NCBI RefSeq assembly: GCF_900188375.1
Contig: NZ_FZOO01000008.1
Span: forward strand, 124,001 to 188,000
DNA: 64,000 bases
Reading direction: 5' to 3'
DNA from: Geodermatophilus pulveris
Lineage (GTDB): Bacteria; Actinomycetota; Actinomycetes; Mycobacteriales; Geodermatophilaceae
Position numbers and translations under genes: made by a program. Shown here in pieces: positions 50,850 through 61,735 of the stretch. Every line of letters starts with the position of its first letter. The stretch's first letter is position 1. A model generated the notes under the pieces. That model worked only from the letters and a program-made list of their open reading frames with translations, was not told where the DNA came from and did not search any database.

Positions 50850-53099
50850 TCAGTCGCGCGGGGCCGGGGTCGGGGTGGGCGCCGGTGTCGGCCCGCCGGG
50901 CGCCGGCGGGGCGGCCGGGTCGTCCACCGGCACGCAGACGACCCGCGGCTCGGCGGCGTAGCGGGTGCGGAAGTCCTCGCGCCGGAGCTCCGCGCCGCTG
51001 GCCGGGTCCTGGAACACCCGGGTGACGGTGATGTCGAAGCCGGTCGAGCCGTTCTGGGGGCTGCAGTCGCCGTCGTCGGGCTTCTCCTGCACCACCGGCT
51101 CGCGCAGGTTGTACCGCTCGCTGCTGATGGACTCGATGTCGTAGCGCTTGGTCCCGTAGAAGGTGACCGTCAGCGAGCCCGGCGTCCACCGGGTGTCGAC
51201 GTAGACGCCGGCGTCGCTGTCGTTGCGCCACTGCAGGTCGATCGAGTCGTAGTAGACCGTCGCCTCCCGGCCGGCCGGGTAGCGGCTGATGTAGAAGCTG
51301 TGCGGCTTGTGGTAGACGTCCTCGAGGCCGGCGAAGAAGACGGCGTTGAAGATCGTCGTGGCCACCTGGCTGACCCCGCCGCCGATGGCGGTGGCGAACT
51401 CGCCGTTCTGGATGACGCCGGCCTCCACGTAGCCCTGCGCCGCGGTGCGCGGGCCGGTGCGGTCGTTGAGGCTGAACGTCTCGCCCGGCCGCACGATCGC
51501 CCCGTCGACCTCGGCGGCGGCGACCCGGATGTTGGTGCCGCTGGCCGCGCTGGTGAAGTTCGTCGTGAAGCTGCTGATCTCCTCGCGGATGCCCAGGGCC
51601 TGGGCCTCGGCGGTGGTGAAGTCCGCCTCGACCGGGCCGAGCTCCGCGGTGACCGTGCGCGGGGCCGGCTGCGGCAGCACCTGCAGCAGCTGGCCGGCCA
51701 GCGCGGCCGGGTCGACGCCGGTGCCGTCGACCGACGGGACGACGGTGACGCTGCCGCCGGAGACCTCGAAGCGGGCGTCCTGCGCGGGGGTGCCGAACTC
51801 GGCGAACCCGTCGCCCATCGCCTCCTGCAGCGCGGCGGGGTCGACGGCGACGGCGAGCTCGCCGTCCTCCTGCGGGGTGAAGGTCAGGGAGGCGGCGATC
51901 GCGGCCGGGGGCACCTCGACCGAGGCGGCGCCGTCCCGGCCGGAGACCGTGACCGGCGCGGCGAGCGCGGGGGTGACCGTCTCGGCCAGCACCTGCTCGG
52001 CCTCCGCCGCGTCGACCGGCACCTCGGTCACCTCGACGGGCAGCTCGATGGGGGCGCTGGGGTCGCCGCCGGAGGCCAGCGCGGCGGTGACCGCGTCGGC
52101 GGCGCCCGCCCGGTCCAGGGTGCGGCCGGGCACCGGCTGCACGATGCTCGCCGACGTCCCGGCCAGGGTGATGGTGGCGTCCACCGGGGCGCGGTCGACC
52201 TGCTCGGCGATCCCGTCGATCTGCGCGGCCAGCGCGGTGTCCTCGCCGGTGATGACCGGGGCGACGGTGCGCTCGCCGACGAGGCTCACCAGGCGGGTCC
52301 ACGGGTTCAGCGGCGGGTCCGCGGCGGCCTCCACGGTGGCGGGGACGTCGAGGGTGATGCCCGCGGTGGCGGGGGAGAGGGTGGCCTGCACGTCATCGGC
52401 GACCACGACGTGGTCGGCGACCACGCGCGGCGCGAGGTCGGCCTCCAGCCGCTGGCCGGCGGCGGCGGGGGACAGCCCGCCGACGTCGACGCCGGCGACC
52501 ACCGTGTTGCGCAGCACGGCGTCGCCGGTGACGGCCAGGTCGATGCCGTAGGCCGCGGCGAGGACGCCGGCGGCGGCGACCGGGGTGACGACGGCCGGGC
52601 GCCGCCACCACGCGCGGCCCGCCCGCGGTGCGCCGGCGTGCGGGCCCTCACCGGCCGGCGGGTCTCCGCCGTCCCGAGGCCCCGCGTCCGGCCCGCCCGC
52701 GGGCACCGGCGGCAGGACGCCGGTGCGGTCGTCGGCGTCCCCGGCGGTGAGGCGGATGTCCTGCGTGCCCCCGTCCTCGACGGCGGGGTCCGCGGCGGCG
52801 GCCGCGGGCGTCCCGTCCGCGGCCGGTGTGGTGGTGATCGGCGTGGTGCCCGTGACCGACGTGCCGGTGGGCGGCGGGGAGGCGGCCGGTGGGGAGGTGG
52901 CCGGAGGGCCGGGCACCTCGGGGCCCACCGGTCCGCGGTCGCGCGGCACCGGGCGGGTCTCGTCGGACAGCTCCGCCGCGTCGGGGGACCCGGTGCCGGC
53001 CGGGTCGGGGCCGGGGACGGCCGGTCCGGTGCGGGCGTCGTCGCCCGGCGGTCCGGCGGGGGACGGCTGGACGCTCTGGTCCTGGGACTGCGGGGGCAT
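50850..53099 (-). CDS. VanW-family envelope protein with peptidoglycan-binding-like domains
   Basis: A 749-residue protein: Pro/Thr/Asp-rich disordered N-terminus (about 1-165), one membrane helix (about 172-192, VTPVAAAGVLAAAYGIDLAV), repeated PG_binding_4-type domains (about 200-530, with LSPAAAGQRLEADLAPRV-like repeats), then a VanW domain (about 535-690: ISSFTTNFTSAASGTNIRVAA, FSLNDRTG, GGGVSQVATTIFNAVFFAGL) and a Pro-rich tail. Probably anchored with most of its length outside. ATG 53099 is favoured by GGAGA seven bases upstream; ATG 53216, in frame, would add 39 residues and is preceded by TATCGT at 11 nt. Confidence 0.9.
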   Translation of the reverse strand: MPPQSQDQSVQPSPAGPPGDDARTGPAVPGPDPAGTGSPDAAELSDETRPVPRDRGPVGPEVPGPPATSPPAASPPPTGTSVTGTTPITTTPAADGTPAAAAADPAVEDGGTQDIRLTAGDADDRTGVLPPVPAGGPDAGPRDGGDPPAGEGPHAGAPRAGRAWWRRPAVVTPVAAAGVLAAAYGIDLAVTGDAVLRNTVVAGVDVGGLSPAAAGQRLEADLAPRVVADHVVVADDVQATLSPATAGITLDVPATVEAAADPPLNPWTRLVSLVGERTVAPVITGEDTALAAQIDGIAEQVDRAPVDATITLAGTSASIVQPVPGRTLDRAGAADAVTAALASGGDPSAPIELPVEVTEVPVDAAEAEQVLAETVTPALAAPVTVSGRDGAASVEVPPAAIAASLTFTPQEDGELAVAVDPAALQEAMGDGFAEFGTPAQDARFEVSGGSVTVVPSVDGTGVDPAALAGQLLQVLPQPAPRTVTAELGPVEADFTTAEAQALGIREEISSFTTNFTSAASGTNIRVAAAEVDGAIVRPGETFSLNDRTGPRTAAQGYVEAGVIQNGEFATAIGGGVSQVATTIFNAVFFAGLEDVYHKPHSFYISRYPAGREATVYYDSIDLQWRNDSDAGVYVDTRWTPGSLTVTFYGTKRYDIESISSERYNLREPVVQEKPDDGDCSPQNGSTGFDITVTRVFQDPASGAELRREDFRTRYAAEPRVVCVPVDDPAAPPAPGGPTPAPTPTPAPRD

Positions 53100-53242
53100 C
53101 GCGGGATCTCCGGTGTGTCGTCGACCGGGGGATCCCGGGAACGACGGAGCCGCCGGCGTCCCGACCCCGTCGAGCGGAGAAGGGACGCCGGCGGCGGCGT
53201 CGGGTGAGGACTTCATCGCTGTCGGCGACGATAGCGCCTCCG

Positions 53243-53467
53243 TCAGTGACTGATGCGCTGCTCGCCGTCGGTCTCGATGATGTCGACGGCGATGTCACGC
53301 AGCTTGCCCTCGTACTCACGGGCGTGGTGGCCGCAGAAGACGAGGTCGCTCCCGCTGGCGAGGACCACCCGCACCTTGGCCAGCGCGCCACAGCGGTCAC
53401 AGTGAAAGGGAACGACGAGGTCGTCGGCGGGCGGGGTCGTCGTCAGCGTCTGGGTCATCTGGGTCAT
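53243..53467 (-). CDS. DUF7455-family small zinc-binding-type protein
   Basis: A 74-residue protein. PFHCDRCGALAKVRVVLASGSDLVFCGHHAREYEGKL contains two CxxC/CxxH-type half-sites expected to bind one zinc. This small protein is commonly found next to sigA in actinobacteria; function unknown. ATG 53467 gives MTQMTQTL, with a second in-frame ATG 9 bases later as an alternative. Confidence 0.88.
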   Translation of the reverse strand: MTQMTQTLTTTPPADDLVVPFHCDRCGALAKVRVVLASGSDLVFCGHHAREYEGKLRDIAVDIIETDGEQRISH

Positions 53468-53892
53468 CACTCGCTCTCTACCGCACGGACCCGCGACTGC
53501 GGATCGGCCTCCTGCACAGCGCCAGGATGTCCCCCTGTGTTCCCGATCGGACCGAGGCGGTGCCGGACTCGCCGAGGACGGTGAGGCCGGTGCCGGTGGT
53601 GCAGGTGGTCCGGGTTCAGCAGGGACGTCACTGGTGTCGTGCCGGTCTGTCGGATCGTGCTGTTCTCGTCGGTCGCGTGCGCCGGTCGTCGTCCGGCTGG
53701 TGGGTCCGCTGCTGTTCTTGACGACGCCCACGCTACGCCGTCTACCCGGGGCATGACGGCGTACACCGGCCGACCGGCTCCCCGGGGTGAGATCGTGACC
53801 TCGCCGAGACACGGCGACGGCCCCCGACCCGGCCGGGTCGGGGGCCGCCGCGAGGCGCTGGAGCGGCCCCTCGGGGCGAGGGGGTCCTCCTC
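53468..53892. other. 425-bp gap between the DUF7455 gene and sigA
   Basis: Contains the sigA terminator hairpin (53819-53846) and no supported gene. Short reading frames here are low-complexity. A promoter for the DUF7455 gene must lie here, but I see no convincing -10/-35 pair. Confidence 0.5.
53819..53846 (-). terminator. Perfect hairpin downstream of sigA
   Basis: A 12-bp perfect stem GGCCCCCGACCC/GGGTCGGGGGCC around a GGCC loop, 47 bp past the sigA stop. Confidence 0.8.
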
Positions 53893-55179
<1,287 letters not shown>

Positions 55180-55481
55180 TCAGGTTCCTTCCCGTGCGGG
55201 GTGCGTCCCCCAGGTGCCCGTCTGGCCCCTGGGCAGCGGCCTCGGCCGCCGTCCGGAGCGTGAGGGGTCCCGACGGACGGCCCCGGGTTTCACCGGTGCG
55301 CAGGCGGGGGATGCCTCTCGGCTGGGGAGCGACGGGGCGTGGCGTCCTCATTGTAACGACGCGTCGGGGCAGGTCCACCGTTCCACCACGGGGCCTCCCC
55401 CTCCACCTGGGACGGTGCCCCGCACGGAGGGGGGTCCTCACCCTCCGTGGTGATCCGCCGGGCTCCTGCCGGCGGGGCGCG
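55180..55481. other. 302-bp leader/promoter region of sigA
   Basis: Holds the sigA promoter (55350-55378) and its long GC-rich leader, then the ppgK 3' flank. No reading frame with coding character. The CATTGTAACGACG patch is the most AT-rich part. Confidence 0.55.
55350..55378 (-). promoter_or_regulatory. sigA promoter
   Basis: On the minus strand, -10 TACAAT (55350-55355) with a weak -35 GTGGAC (55373-55378) at 17 bp spacing. Confidence 0.65.
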
Positions 55482-56225
<744 letters not shown>

Positions 56226-56231
56226 GCGGTC

Positions 56232-56237
56232 AGAGTA
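56232..56237 (-). promoter_or_regulatory. -10 element TACTCT for leaderless ppgK
   Basis: Minus-strand TACTCT, 6 nt before GTG 56225; no ribosome-binding site. Confidence 0.5.
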
Positions 56238-56283
56238 GTGATCGCCCGGGCCGGTGCCAGGGCAGCTCGGGCAGGATCGGGCC

Positions 56284-57108
56284 ATGACCTCGCCGATGCC
56301 CTCGACGCCGGAGCCCGCCGTCCTGCTCGACCTCGCCGTCGCGACCGCCCGGGAGGCAGCCGGCCTGGTCGCCCGCGGGCGGGCGTCGGCCGCGGAGGGC
56401 GCCGACGTGAAGTCCAGCCCGACCGACGTGGTCACCGCGGTGGACCGGGCCTGCGAGGAGCTGGTCGCCCGCCGGCTGCTCGACGCCCGCCCGGACGACG
56501 GGCTGCTGGGGGAGGAGGGCGGCGAGCGGACCGGGACCAGCGGGGTGCGCTGGGTGGTCGACCCGATCGACGGCACCACCAACTTCGTCTACGGCCTGCC
56601 CGCGTACGCGGTGTCGATCGCCGCCGAGGTCGACGGGCGGTCGGTGGCGGGCGTGGTGCTCAACGCGGCCACCGGCGAGCTGTGGTCCGCGACCGCGGGC
56701 GGCGGCGCGCACCTCACCGCCCCGGGGGCCGAGCCGGTCCGGCTCACCGGCAGCCGGCCGGCGTCCCTCGGGCAGTCCCTGGTGGCGACCGGCTTCGGCT
56801 ACCGCGCCGAGGACCGCCGCGCGCAGGCCGCGGTGGTCGCCGAGCTGCTGCCGGAGGTCCGCGACATCCGGCGGCACGGCTCCTCGGCCCTGGACCTGTG
56901 CACCGTGGCCGCCGGCCGGGTGGACGCCTACTACGAGATGCACCTGCACCGCTGGGACCACGCCGCCGGAGCGCTCGTCGCCGCCGAGGCCGGCGTGGTC
57001 GTCACCGGGCTGCCGGGGCGGCCGTTCGCCGAGCCGCTGGGCATCGCCGTCGCACCCTCGGTCGCCGACGACTTCGTCGCCCTCCTCGACCGGCTGCATG
57101 CGACCTGA
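56284..57108 (+). CDS. suhB: Inositol monophosphatase-family phosphatase
   Basis: Mg-dependent sugar-phosphate phosphatase of 274 residues (inositol-1-phosphatase or related), relevant to inositol and mycothiol or phosphatidylinositol synthesis. Motifs are LLGEEGG (metal Glu), WVVDPIDGTTNFVYGLP (Asp-Pro-Ile-Asp-Gly-Thr metal site) and HRWDHAAGALVAAEAG (third metal site). All ligands are present. ATG 56284 has CAGGAT 6 nt upstream. Divergent from ppgK. Confidence 0.93.
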   Translation: MTSPMPSTPEPAVLLDLAVATAREAAGLVARGRASAAEGADVKSSPTDVVTAVDRACEELVARRLLDARPDDGLLGEEGGERTGTSGVRWVVDPIDGTTNFVYGLPAYAVSIAAEVDGRSVAGVVLNAATGELWSATAGGGAHLTAPGAEPVRLTGSRPASLGQSLVATGFGYRAEDRRAQAAVVAELLPEVRDIRRHGSSALDLCTVAAGRVDAYYEMHLHRWDHAAGALVAAEAGVVVTGLPGRPFAEPLGIAVAPSVADDFVALLDRLHAT

Positions 57109-57113
57109 GGCCC

Positions 57114-57653
57114 TCAACAGGCGGCGGCGGCGCTGGCGCCGGCGGCGAGGGCGGCGTCCACCTGCTCCGGCGGGGCGAGGCCGGCGAAGTCCGGGCCGAT
57201 GACGAAGTCGACGACCGCGGTGGCGCGGGTGTCGAGCAGGTCGCCGGCACCGGGCAGGTACAGCGCCACGTAGGCGGCGGCCTCGTTGCCCCGCGGGCCG
57301 TGCCGCAGCTCGCCGACGCCGGTGACCTCGCGCTCGGTGGGGTCGTTGGCGATCTCCTGGACGACGAAGCCGCGCTGCTGCAGCGCGGCGGCGAGCTCCT
57401 GGGCCAGGCCGGCGGTGTCGGTGGCGTTGAAGACGCGCAGCGCCACGGTCGCGGGGTCCAGCGAGGGGGGTGCCGCCTCGGCGCTGGCGCAGGCCTGCGC
57501 CTCGGCGGCCTCGACCTCGCCCTCGGTGTCGAACACGTTCCACCACACGACCAGCGCGGCCAGCGCGAGCACCAGCAGGAAGACCAGCGGCGGGACCGGC
57601 CGGCGGCCACTGCGGGGACGGACCGCGGGACGGTCGGCGGGCGGCGCGCTCAC
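57114..57653 (-). CDS. LytR C-terminal-domain membrane protein (Cei-like)
   Basis: A 179-residue protein: basic cytoplasmic N-terminus (1-20), one membrane helix (about 23-42, LVFLLVLALAALVVWW), then an extracytoplasmic LytR_C domain (about 68-170; ATVALRVFNATDTAGLAQELAAAL). The VFNATD...LAQELAAALQQRGF segment is diagnostic. By position next to suhB and near DUF4193 it corresponds to Cei of M. tuberculosis (Rv2700), an envelope-integrity protein. GTG 57653 starts it; a TAGACT -10 candidate lies 113 bp upstream. Confidence 0.88.
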   Translation of the reverse strand: MSAPPADRPAVRPRSGRRPVPPLVFLLVLALAALVVWWNVFDTEGEVEAAEAQACASAEAAPPSLDPATVALRVFNATDTAGLAQELAAALQQRGFVVQEIANDPTEREVTGVGELRHGPRGNEAAAYVALYLPGAGDLLDTRATAVVDFVIGPDFAGLAPPEQVDAALAAGASAAAAC

Positions 57654-57787
57654 GTGTCCTCCTCGCTGGCGCTCGTCGGCCGCGCTCGCGGCGCTGCTGT
57701 GCCCTCGCGTGAGCTCGCCAACTCGCTCACGGTCCGGGTCCCTCTCGTCGCTGACGGTCGGCGGGAGTCTAGGGCCGGTCCAGCGAC

Positions 57788-58834
57788 CTAGATCGCACCG
57801 TCGTCGAGCGCGGCGCGTCCCCGCTCGACGCACGGGTCGATGCGGTCGGCGTACCCGGAGGTGTCCTTGCCGGCCATCGCGCCGGCGGCCGAGCGCGCCA
57901 CGATCCCGGCGACGATGGCCGCGAACTTGAAGTAGGCGAACGCGACGTACCAGGGCAGGTCGGTGAGGTCCAGGCCGCTGCGGTCGGCGTAGCGGGCGGC
58001 CACCTCCGCGCGGGTGGGGAAGCCGTCGAGCGCGGTGACCGTGCTCTGCCCGGCGACGCTCCCCTCCCCGGCCTGCGGCCAGTAGACGTGCAGCATGCCG
58101 AGGTCGGCCAGCGGGTCGCCCAGGGTGGACATCTCCCAGTCCAGCACCGCCCGGACCCGGCCGGGGGTGTGCGGGTCGAGCAGGCAGTTGTCCAGCCGGA
58201 AGTCGCCGTGGACGACCCCGTTGCGCTGGGTCGTGGGCACCGTCTGGGCGAGCCGGGCGGCCAGGGCGTCCAGGCCCGGGCGGTCCCGGTCGCGGGTGGC
58301 GTCCCACTGCTGGGTCCAGCGGCGCACCTGGCGGGCCATGAAGCCCTCCGGCCGGCCGAAGTCGCCCAGCCCCACCGCCTCGTGGTCGACCCCGTGCAGG
58401 TCGGCCAGCACGTCGACCAGCCCCTCGCCGATCGCCCGCCGCTGCCCGGGCTCGTCGGCGTAGCCGGCGGGGAGCCGGTCGACCACGTGCAGGCCGACCA
58501 CCCGCTCCATCACGTAGAACGGCGCGCCGAGCACCGCGGGGTCGGTGCACAGGTGCAGCGTGCGCGGCACGGGGACCGGCGTGGGCCCGAGCGCCGAGAC
58601 GACCCGGTGCTCACGCGCCATGTCGTGCGCGGTGGCGAGGACGGCGCCGGTCGGCGGCCGCCGCAGGATCACCGCGTCGTCCTCGCCGCCGCCGTCCGGC
58701 GTGACCACGTAGGTCAGGTTGGACATGCCCGCGGCGATGAGGTCGACCCGCACCCGGGACCACCGCTCGTCGCCCAGGACGGAGGCCAGGTAGGGCCCCA
58801 CGACGGCCGGATCAGCACCCACGGGAGTCGACAC
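57788..58834 (-). CDS. Aminoglycoside phosphotransferase (APH)-fold family protein
   Basis: Kinase-like protein of 348 residues (acyl-CoA dehydrogenase-associated phosphotransferase type). The catalytic loop is NGVVHGDFRLDNCLL and the metal motif LDWEMSTLGDPLADLG; both are intact, and VILRRPPTG marks the ATP-binding Lys/Arg strand. Relatives phosphorylate hydroxyacyl or other small alcohols, or unknown acceptors; antibiotic resistance is unlikely from sequence alone. GTG 58834 is preceded at 6 nt by TACCCT. Confidence 0.9.
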   Translation of the reverse strand: MSTPVGADPAVVGPYLASVLGDERWSRVRVDLIAAGMSNLTYVVTPDGGGEDDAVILRRPPTGAVLATAHDMAREHRVVSALGPTPVPVPRTLHLCTDPAVLGAPFYVMERVVGLHVVDRLPAGYADEPGQRRAIGEGLVDVLADLHGVDHEAVGLGDFGRPEGFMARQVRRWTQQWDATRDRDRPGLDALAARLAQTVPTTQRNGVVHGDFRLDNCLLDPHTPGRVRAVLDWEMSTLGDPLADLGMLHVYWPQAGEGSVAGQSTVTALDGFPTRAEVAARYADRSGLDLTDLPWYVAFAYFKFAAIVAGIVARSAAGAMAGKDTSGYADRIDPCVERGRAALDDGAI

Positions 58835-59155
58835 GGGCGCAGGGTAACCTCTGGCGCTCCGCGTCCCGACCGACCCGGTCCGGCAGCGGGGTGCCACCCC
58901 TCGCCGACCGGGCACAAACCACGGCCGCGCGACGTTGGGGGGTCCGCCGGTCAGACCGTGCCGGCTGACCCGCCGTCCGACGGTGGGTCGGACGGCTCGG
59001 TCCGCACCGCACCGGCCGGTGCCCGCGCAGGCGGTCAACGGCCGCCCGGACCCCCGGTCGCGCCCGGCGACCGGCCAGCACGGCGGCGCCCCGCGCGCCG
59101 ACGCACACGAAGCGGGCGCACCGCCCGCGACGACCCCGGAGGAGGGGCACTTCCC
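58835..59155. other. 321-bp gap upstream of the DUF4193 gene
   Basis: Besides the -10 of the APH gene on the minus strand (58841-58846) and GGAGGAGGGG before ATG 59156, I see only GC-rich sequence with no clear promoter or gene. Confidence 0.5.
58841..58846 (-). promoter_or_regulatory. -10 element TACCCT for leaderless APH gene
   Basis: Minus-strand TACCCT, 6 nt before GTG 58834. Confidence 0.5.
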
Positions 59156-59458
59156 ATGGCCACCGACTACGACGCCCCGCGGCGCAACGAGGCCGACGAG
59201 CTCGGCGAGGACTCGCTCGAGGAGCTGAAGGCCCGCCGCGCGGAGGCGCAGTCCTCGTCGGTCGACGTCGACGAGACCGACTTCAACGAGAACCTCGAGC
59301 TCCCCGGCGCGGACCTGTCCAACGAGGAGCTGACCGTCCGGGTGCTGCCCAAGCAGGAGGACGAGTTCACCTGCTCGCGCTGCTTCCTGGTCCAGCACCG
59401 CAGCCGGTTGGCCGCCACCAAGGGCGACCAGCTCTACTGCCGGGACTGCGCCGCCTAG
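59156..59458 (+). CDS. DUF4193-family protein
   Basis: A 100-residue actinobacterial DUF4193 protein, homologous to Rv2699c by pattern: MATDYDAPR start, central ESLEELKARR-type acidic helix (here EDSLEELKARRAE), and a C-terminal zinc-like module FTCSRCFLVQHRS then LYCRDC. It has the four cysteines needed for one zinc site. Function unknown. ATG 59156 has a strong ribosome-binding site. Confidence 0.93.
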   Translation: MATDYDAPRRNEADELGEDSLEELKARRAEAQSSSVDVDETDFNENLELPGADLSNEELTVRVLPKQEDEFTCSRCFLVQHRSRLAATKGDQLYCRDCAA

Positions 59459-59465
59459 CAGGAGG

Positions 59466-59520
59466 ACCACCCTGCCCCCCACGCCTCGCTCCGCTCGGCG
59501 CGGGACCCTGCAGGGCGGCC
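59466..59520. repeat. Dispersed palindromic repeat, copy C
   Basis: Begins CCACCCTGCCCCCCACGCCTCGC and closes GCGCGGGACCCTGCAGGGCGGCC; arms CCCTGC/GCAGGG are inverted (the first string is split here only for description). It follows the DUF4193 stop and is nearly the inverse of copy D at 60447. Confidence 0.65.
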
Positions 59521-59548
59521 GATCCAGCTCGTCACCTGGAGGGACAGC

Positions 59549-60436
59549 GTGACCGATCCCCGAGAGCCCACCGTGCCCGTGCGGGACGTGCCCCCGGTGC
59601 GCCCGCTCGGGCCCACGGCGGGGGCGGTCCACCCCGCCGACGCGGGCCCGCTCGCGCGGGCCGGCCGGCTGCTGGCCGACGCCGTGTCCGGCCTCGTGGG
59701 CGGGACCCCCGGGCCGACCGGTGGCGGCCGGCCGGCCGCCGCGACCCTGCGGGACGTCGTCGCGGCGGTCGCCGCGGCCGGGGTCCGCGCCGGCCGCGCT
59801 GCCGCGGACCGCGCCGCGGCCGGCCCGGCGGCCGGTCCCGCGGACGGCGGCGGGCGCACCCCCAGCGCGCTGCTGGGCGACCTGCTGGCCACCGCCGTGC
59901 CGCGGCTGCCGATCCGCGACGCGGCGCGGCTGCGCGCGGCCCACCCCGGCGCGACCGACGACGAGATCGCCGACGCGCTGGTCGCCCGGGCCGCGCGGCT
60001 CACCTCCGGGGTGGGCGCGGCCACCGGTGGGCTGTCCGCGGCGCACTGGCTGACCCCGCCCTCGCTGCTGGCGGTGCCGCTGGAGCTGGGCGCGGAGACG
60101 GTGCTGACCGCCGCCGTCGAGGTCGTGCTGCTCGGCGAGCTGCACGAGCTGTACGGCCGCCCCGCCCCGGGCGACGCCCGCGCCCGCGCGCTGGCCTACC
60201 TGTCCAGCTGGACCCGTCAGCGGGCGGTCGACGACACGGCCGTGCCCGGTCTCGGCGCGGTCCTGGGGTCGGCCGGCATGCGGACGCTGAGCCGCCGCCT
60301 GTCCCGGCGGATGGCCCGCAGCGTCCCGGGCGCGGCCCCCTTCCTGGTCGGCGCGGCGCTCGGCGGCCGCGCCAACCGCCGCGCCACCGAGGCCCTGGCC
60401 CGCCGGGTGCTGGCCGACCTCCGCGGCCATCGGTGA
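59549..60436 (+). CDS. Conserved-type hypothetical membrane-associated protein
   Basis: A 295-residue Ala-rich protein I cannot name. A polar N-terminus (1-45) is followed by amphipathic Ala/Arg helices, a Gly/Ser-rich segment with LTSGVGAATGGLSAAHWLTPPSLLAVPLELGAETVLTAAVEVVLLGELHELYG (about 150-205), probably the membrane or core part, and a basic C-terminus (RRLSRRMARSV). The HELYG and AYLSSW blocks recur in relatives I recall from actinobacteria. GTG 59549 has GGAGGG upstream. It lies between DUF4193 and dut. Confidence 0.7.
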   Translation: MTDPREPTVPVRDVPPVRPLGPTAGAVHPADAGPLARAGRLLADAVSGLVGGTPGPTGGGRPAAATLRDVVAAVAAAGVRAGRAAADRAAAGPAAGPADGGGRTPSALLGDLLATAVPRLPIRDAARLRAAHPGATDDEIADALVARAARLTSGVGAATGGLSAAHWLTPPSLLAVPLELGAETVLTAAVEVVLLGELHELYGRPAPGDARARALAYLSSWTRQRAVDDTAVPGLGAVLGSAGMRTLSRRLSRRMARSVPGAAPFLVGAALGGRANRRATEALARRVLADLRGHR

Positions 60437-60446
60437 GCTGATGGAA

Positions 60447-60503
60447 CGGCCTCCTCGCAGGGCCCCGCGCCGAGCGTGCGAGGCGTGGGGGGCGAGGAGG
60501 TCC
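60447..60503. repeat. Dispersed palindromic repeat, copy D (inverted)
   Basis: GGCCTCCTCGCAGGGCCCCGCGCCGAGCGTGCGAGGCGTGGGGGGCGAGGAGG in reverse matches copies A and C; GGCCTCCTCGC and its inverse GCGAGGAGG close the palindrome. It lies just before the dut promoter. Confidence 0.65.
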
Positions 60504-60506
60504 TTC

Positions 60507-60512
60507 TAGGAT
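60507..60512 (+). promoter_or_regulatory. -10 element TAGGAT for leaderless dut
   Basis: TAGGAT lies 7 nt before GTG 60520, immediately after repeat copy D. Confidence 0.55.
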
Positions 60513-60519
60513 CGCGGGC

Positions 60520-61014
60520 GTGCCCGACCCCTCCGTGCCCGCCGTCCCCGAGGTGGAGGTCCCGGTGCGGCTGACCTCCGCGGCGGGCGCCGTCCCCGCC
60601 TACGCGCTGCCCGCCGACGCGGGCGCGGACCTGGCGATCGCCGAGGACGTCGAGCTCGCGCCGTTCCAGCGCGCGCTGGTCGGCACCGGCGTCGCGGTGG
60701 CCATCCCGGAGGGTTACGCCGGCTTCGTGCACCCCCGCTCCGGCCTGGCCCACCGGGTGGGGCTGTCCCTGGTCAACGCGCCGGGCACGATCGACGCCGG
60801 CTACCGCGGGGAGATCAAGGTCAACCTGGTCAACCTGGACCCCACGACGCCGCTGACGCTGCGCCGCGGCGACCGGGTCGCGCAGCTGGTGGTGCAGCCG
60901 GTGGCGCGCGCCCGGTTCGTGCCGGTCGAGCAGCTGCCGGTCAGCGTGCGCGGCGCCGGGGGCCACGGCTCGACCGGCGGGCACCCGAGCGTCTCGGCGA
61001 AGGGAACCGACTGA
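60520..61014 (+). CDS. dut: dUTP diphosphatase
   Basis: Hydrolyses dUTP to dUMP, preventing uracil incorporation and feeding dTMP synthesis. The trimeric dUTPase of 164 residues has motif I ([12 protein letters not shown]), motif II ([11 protein letters not shown]), motif III ([13 protein letters not shown]), motif IV ([10 protein letters not shown]) and motif V (GGHGSTGG) at the C-terminus, where actinobacteria usually have His in place of the aromatic residue. Length is standard. Followed after one base by DUF3710, as in mycobacteria. Confidence 0.97.
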   Translation: MPDPSVPAVPEVEVPVRLTSAAGAVPAYALPADAGADLAIAEDVELAPFQRALVGTGVAVAIPEGYAGFVHPRSGLAHRVGLSLVNAPGTIDAGYRGEIKVNLVNLDPTTPLTLRRGDRVAQLVVQPVARARFVPVEQLPVSVRGAGGHGSTGGHPSVSAKGTD

Positions 61015-61015
61015 C

Positions 61016-61735
61016 ATGCCGTTCGGACGGCGACGCAACCGGATCGACCGCAGCCTGCGCGAGCGCGGCGTGCCCCCGGAGCCGCAGCACAAGGTGCGCG
61101 AGATCGAGCGGACCACCGGGCCCTGGGACGCAACCGACGCGCCCGCCGACGGCACCGCGCGGATCGACCTCGGGTCGCTGCGGCTGCCCGCGGTGCCGGG
61201 CACGGAGCTGCGGGTCGACGTGAACGCCCAGCAGAAGGTCGTCGGCGCCACGCTGCGCTACGGCGACTCGCTGCTGCAGGTCGCGGTCTTCGCCGCGCCG
61301 CGCGCCAACGGCATCTGGGACGACGTCCGCGCCGACCTCGCCGTCAGCGCCTCGGGGCAGGGCGGCTCGCTGCGGGAGGTCGAGGGGCCCTTCGGTCCCG
61401 AGCTGGCCGGCTTCGTGCGGGCCACCCCGCAGGCGCAGCCCGGCCAGCCGGCCCCCCCGCCGGTGCGCCGGGCCGCCCGCTTCGTCGGCGTGGACGGCCC
61501 GCGCTGGTTCCTGCGCGGCATGATCAGCGGGCCCGCCGCGGAGAGCGCGGAGGCCGCCGCCCCGCTGGAGCAGGCGTTCCGGCAGATCGTCGTCGTCCGC
61601 GGCACCGCGCCCATGCCGGTGCGCGAGCAGCTGCCGCTGACCCTGCCGCCGCAGGCCGCCGCGCAGCTGGCCGCCCAGCAGGGCGCGCGCCGGCCCGGCG
61701 GGACACCCCCGGGCGCCCCGGCGCCCGGGGCGTGA
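61016..61735 (+). CDS. DUF3710-family protein
   Basis: A 239-residue DUF3710 protein, the homologue of Rv2696c by position and pattern. The N-terminal basic stretch FGRRRNRIDRSLRER is followed by a compact domain (about 45-215: IDLGSLRLPAVPGTELRVDVN, AAPRANGIWDDVRADLA, DGPRWFLRGMISGPAA) and a Pro/Ala tail. Function unknown. Starts at ATG 61016 and overlaps the hydrolase gene by four bases. Confidence 0.94.
   Translation: MPFGRRRNRIDRSLRERGVPPEPQHKVREIERTTGPWDATDAPADGTARIDLGSLRLPAVPGTELRVDVNAQQKVVGATLRYGDSLLQVAVFAAPRANGIWDDVRADLAVSASGQGGSLREVEGPFGPELAGFVRATPQAQPGQPAPPPVRRAARFVGVDGPRWFLRGMISGPAAESAEAAAPLEQAFRQIVVVRGTAPMPVREQLPLTLPPQAAAQLAAQQGARRPGGTPPGAPAPGA

Noticed and set aside
57654-57787. 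Small gene or RNA between the Cei-like gene and APH
   Set aside because: Only a TAGACT -10 candidate (57766-57771, minus strand) without a clear -35 or stable RNA fold; treated as promoter/leader.
57788-58834. Aminoglycoside resistance kinase
   Set aside because: The APH fold is shared by many metabolic kinases and nothing specific to antibiotic enzymes is visible.
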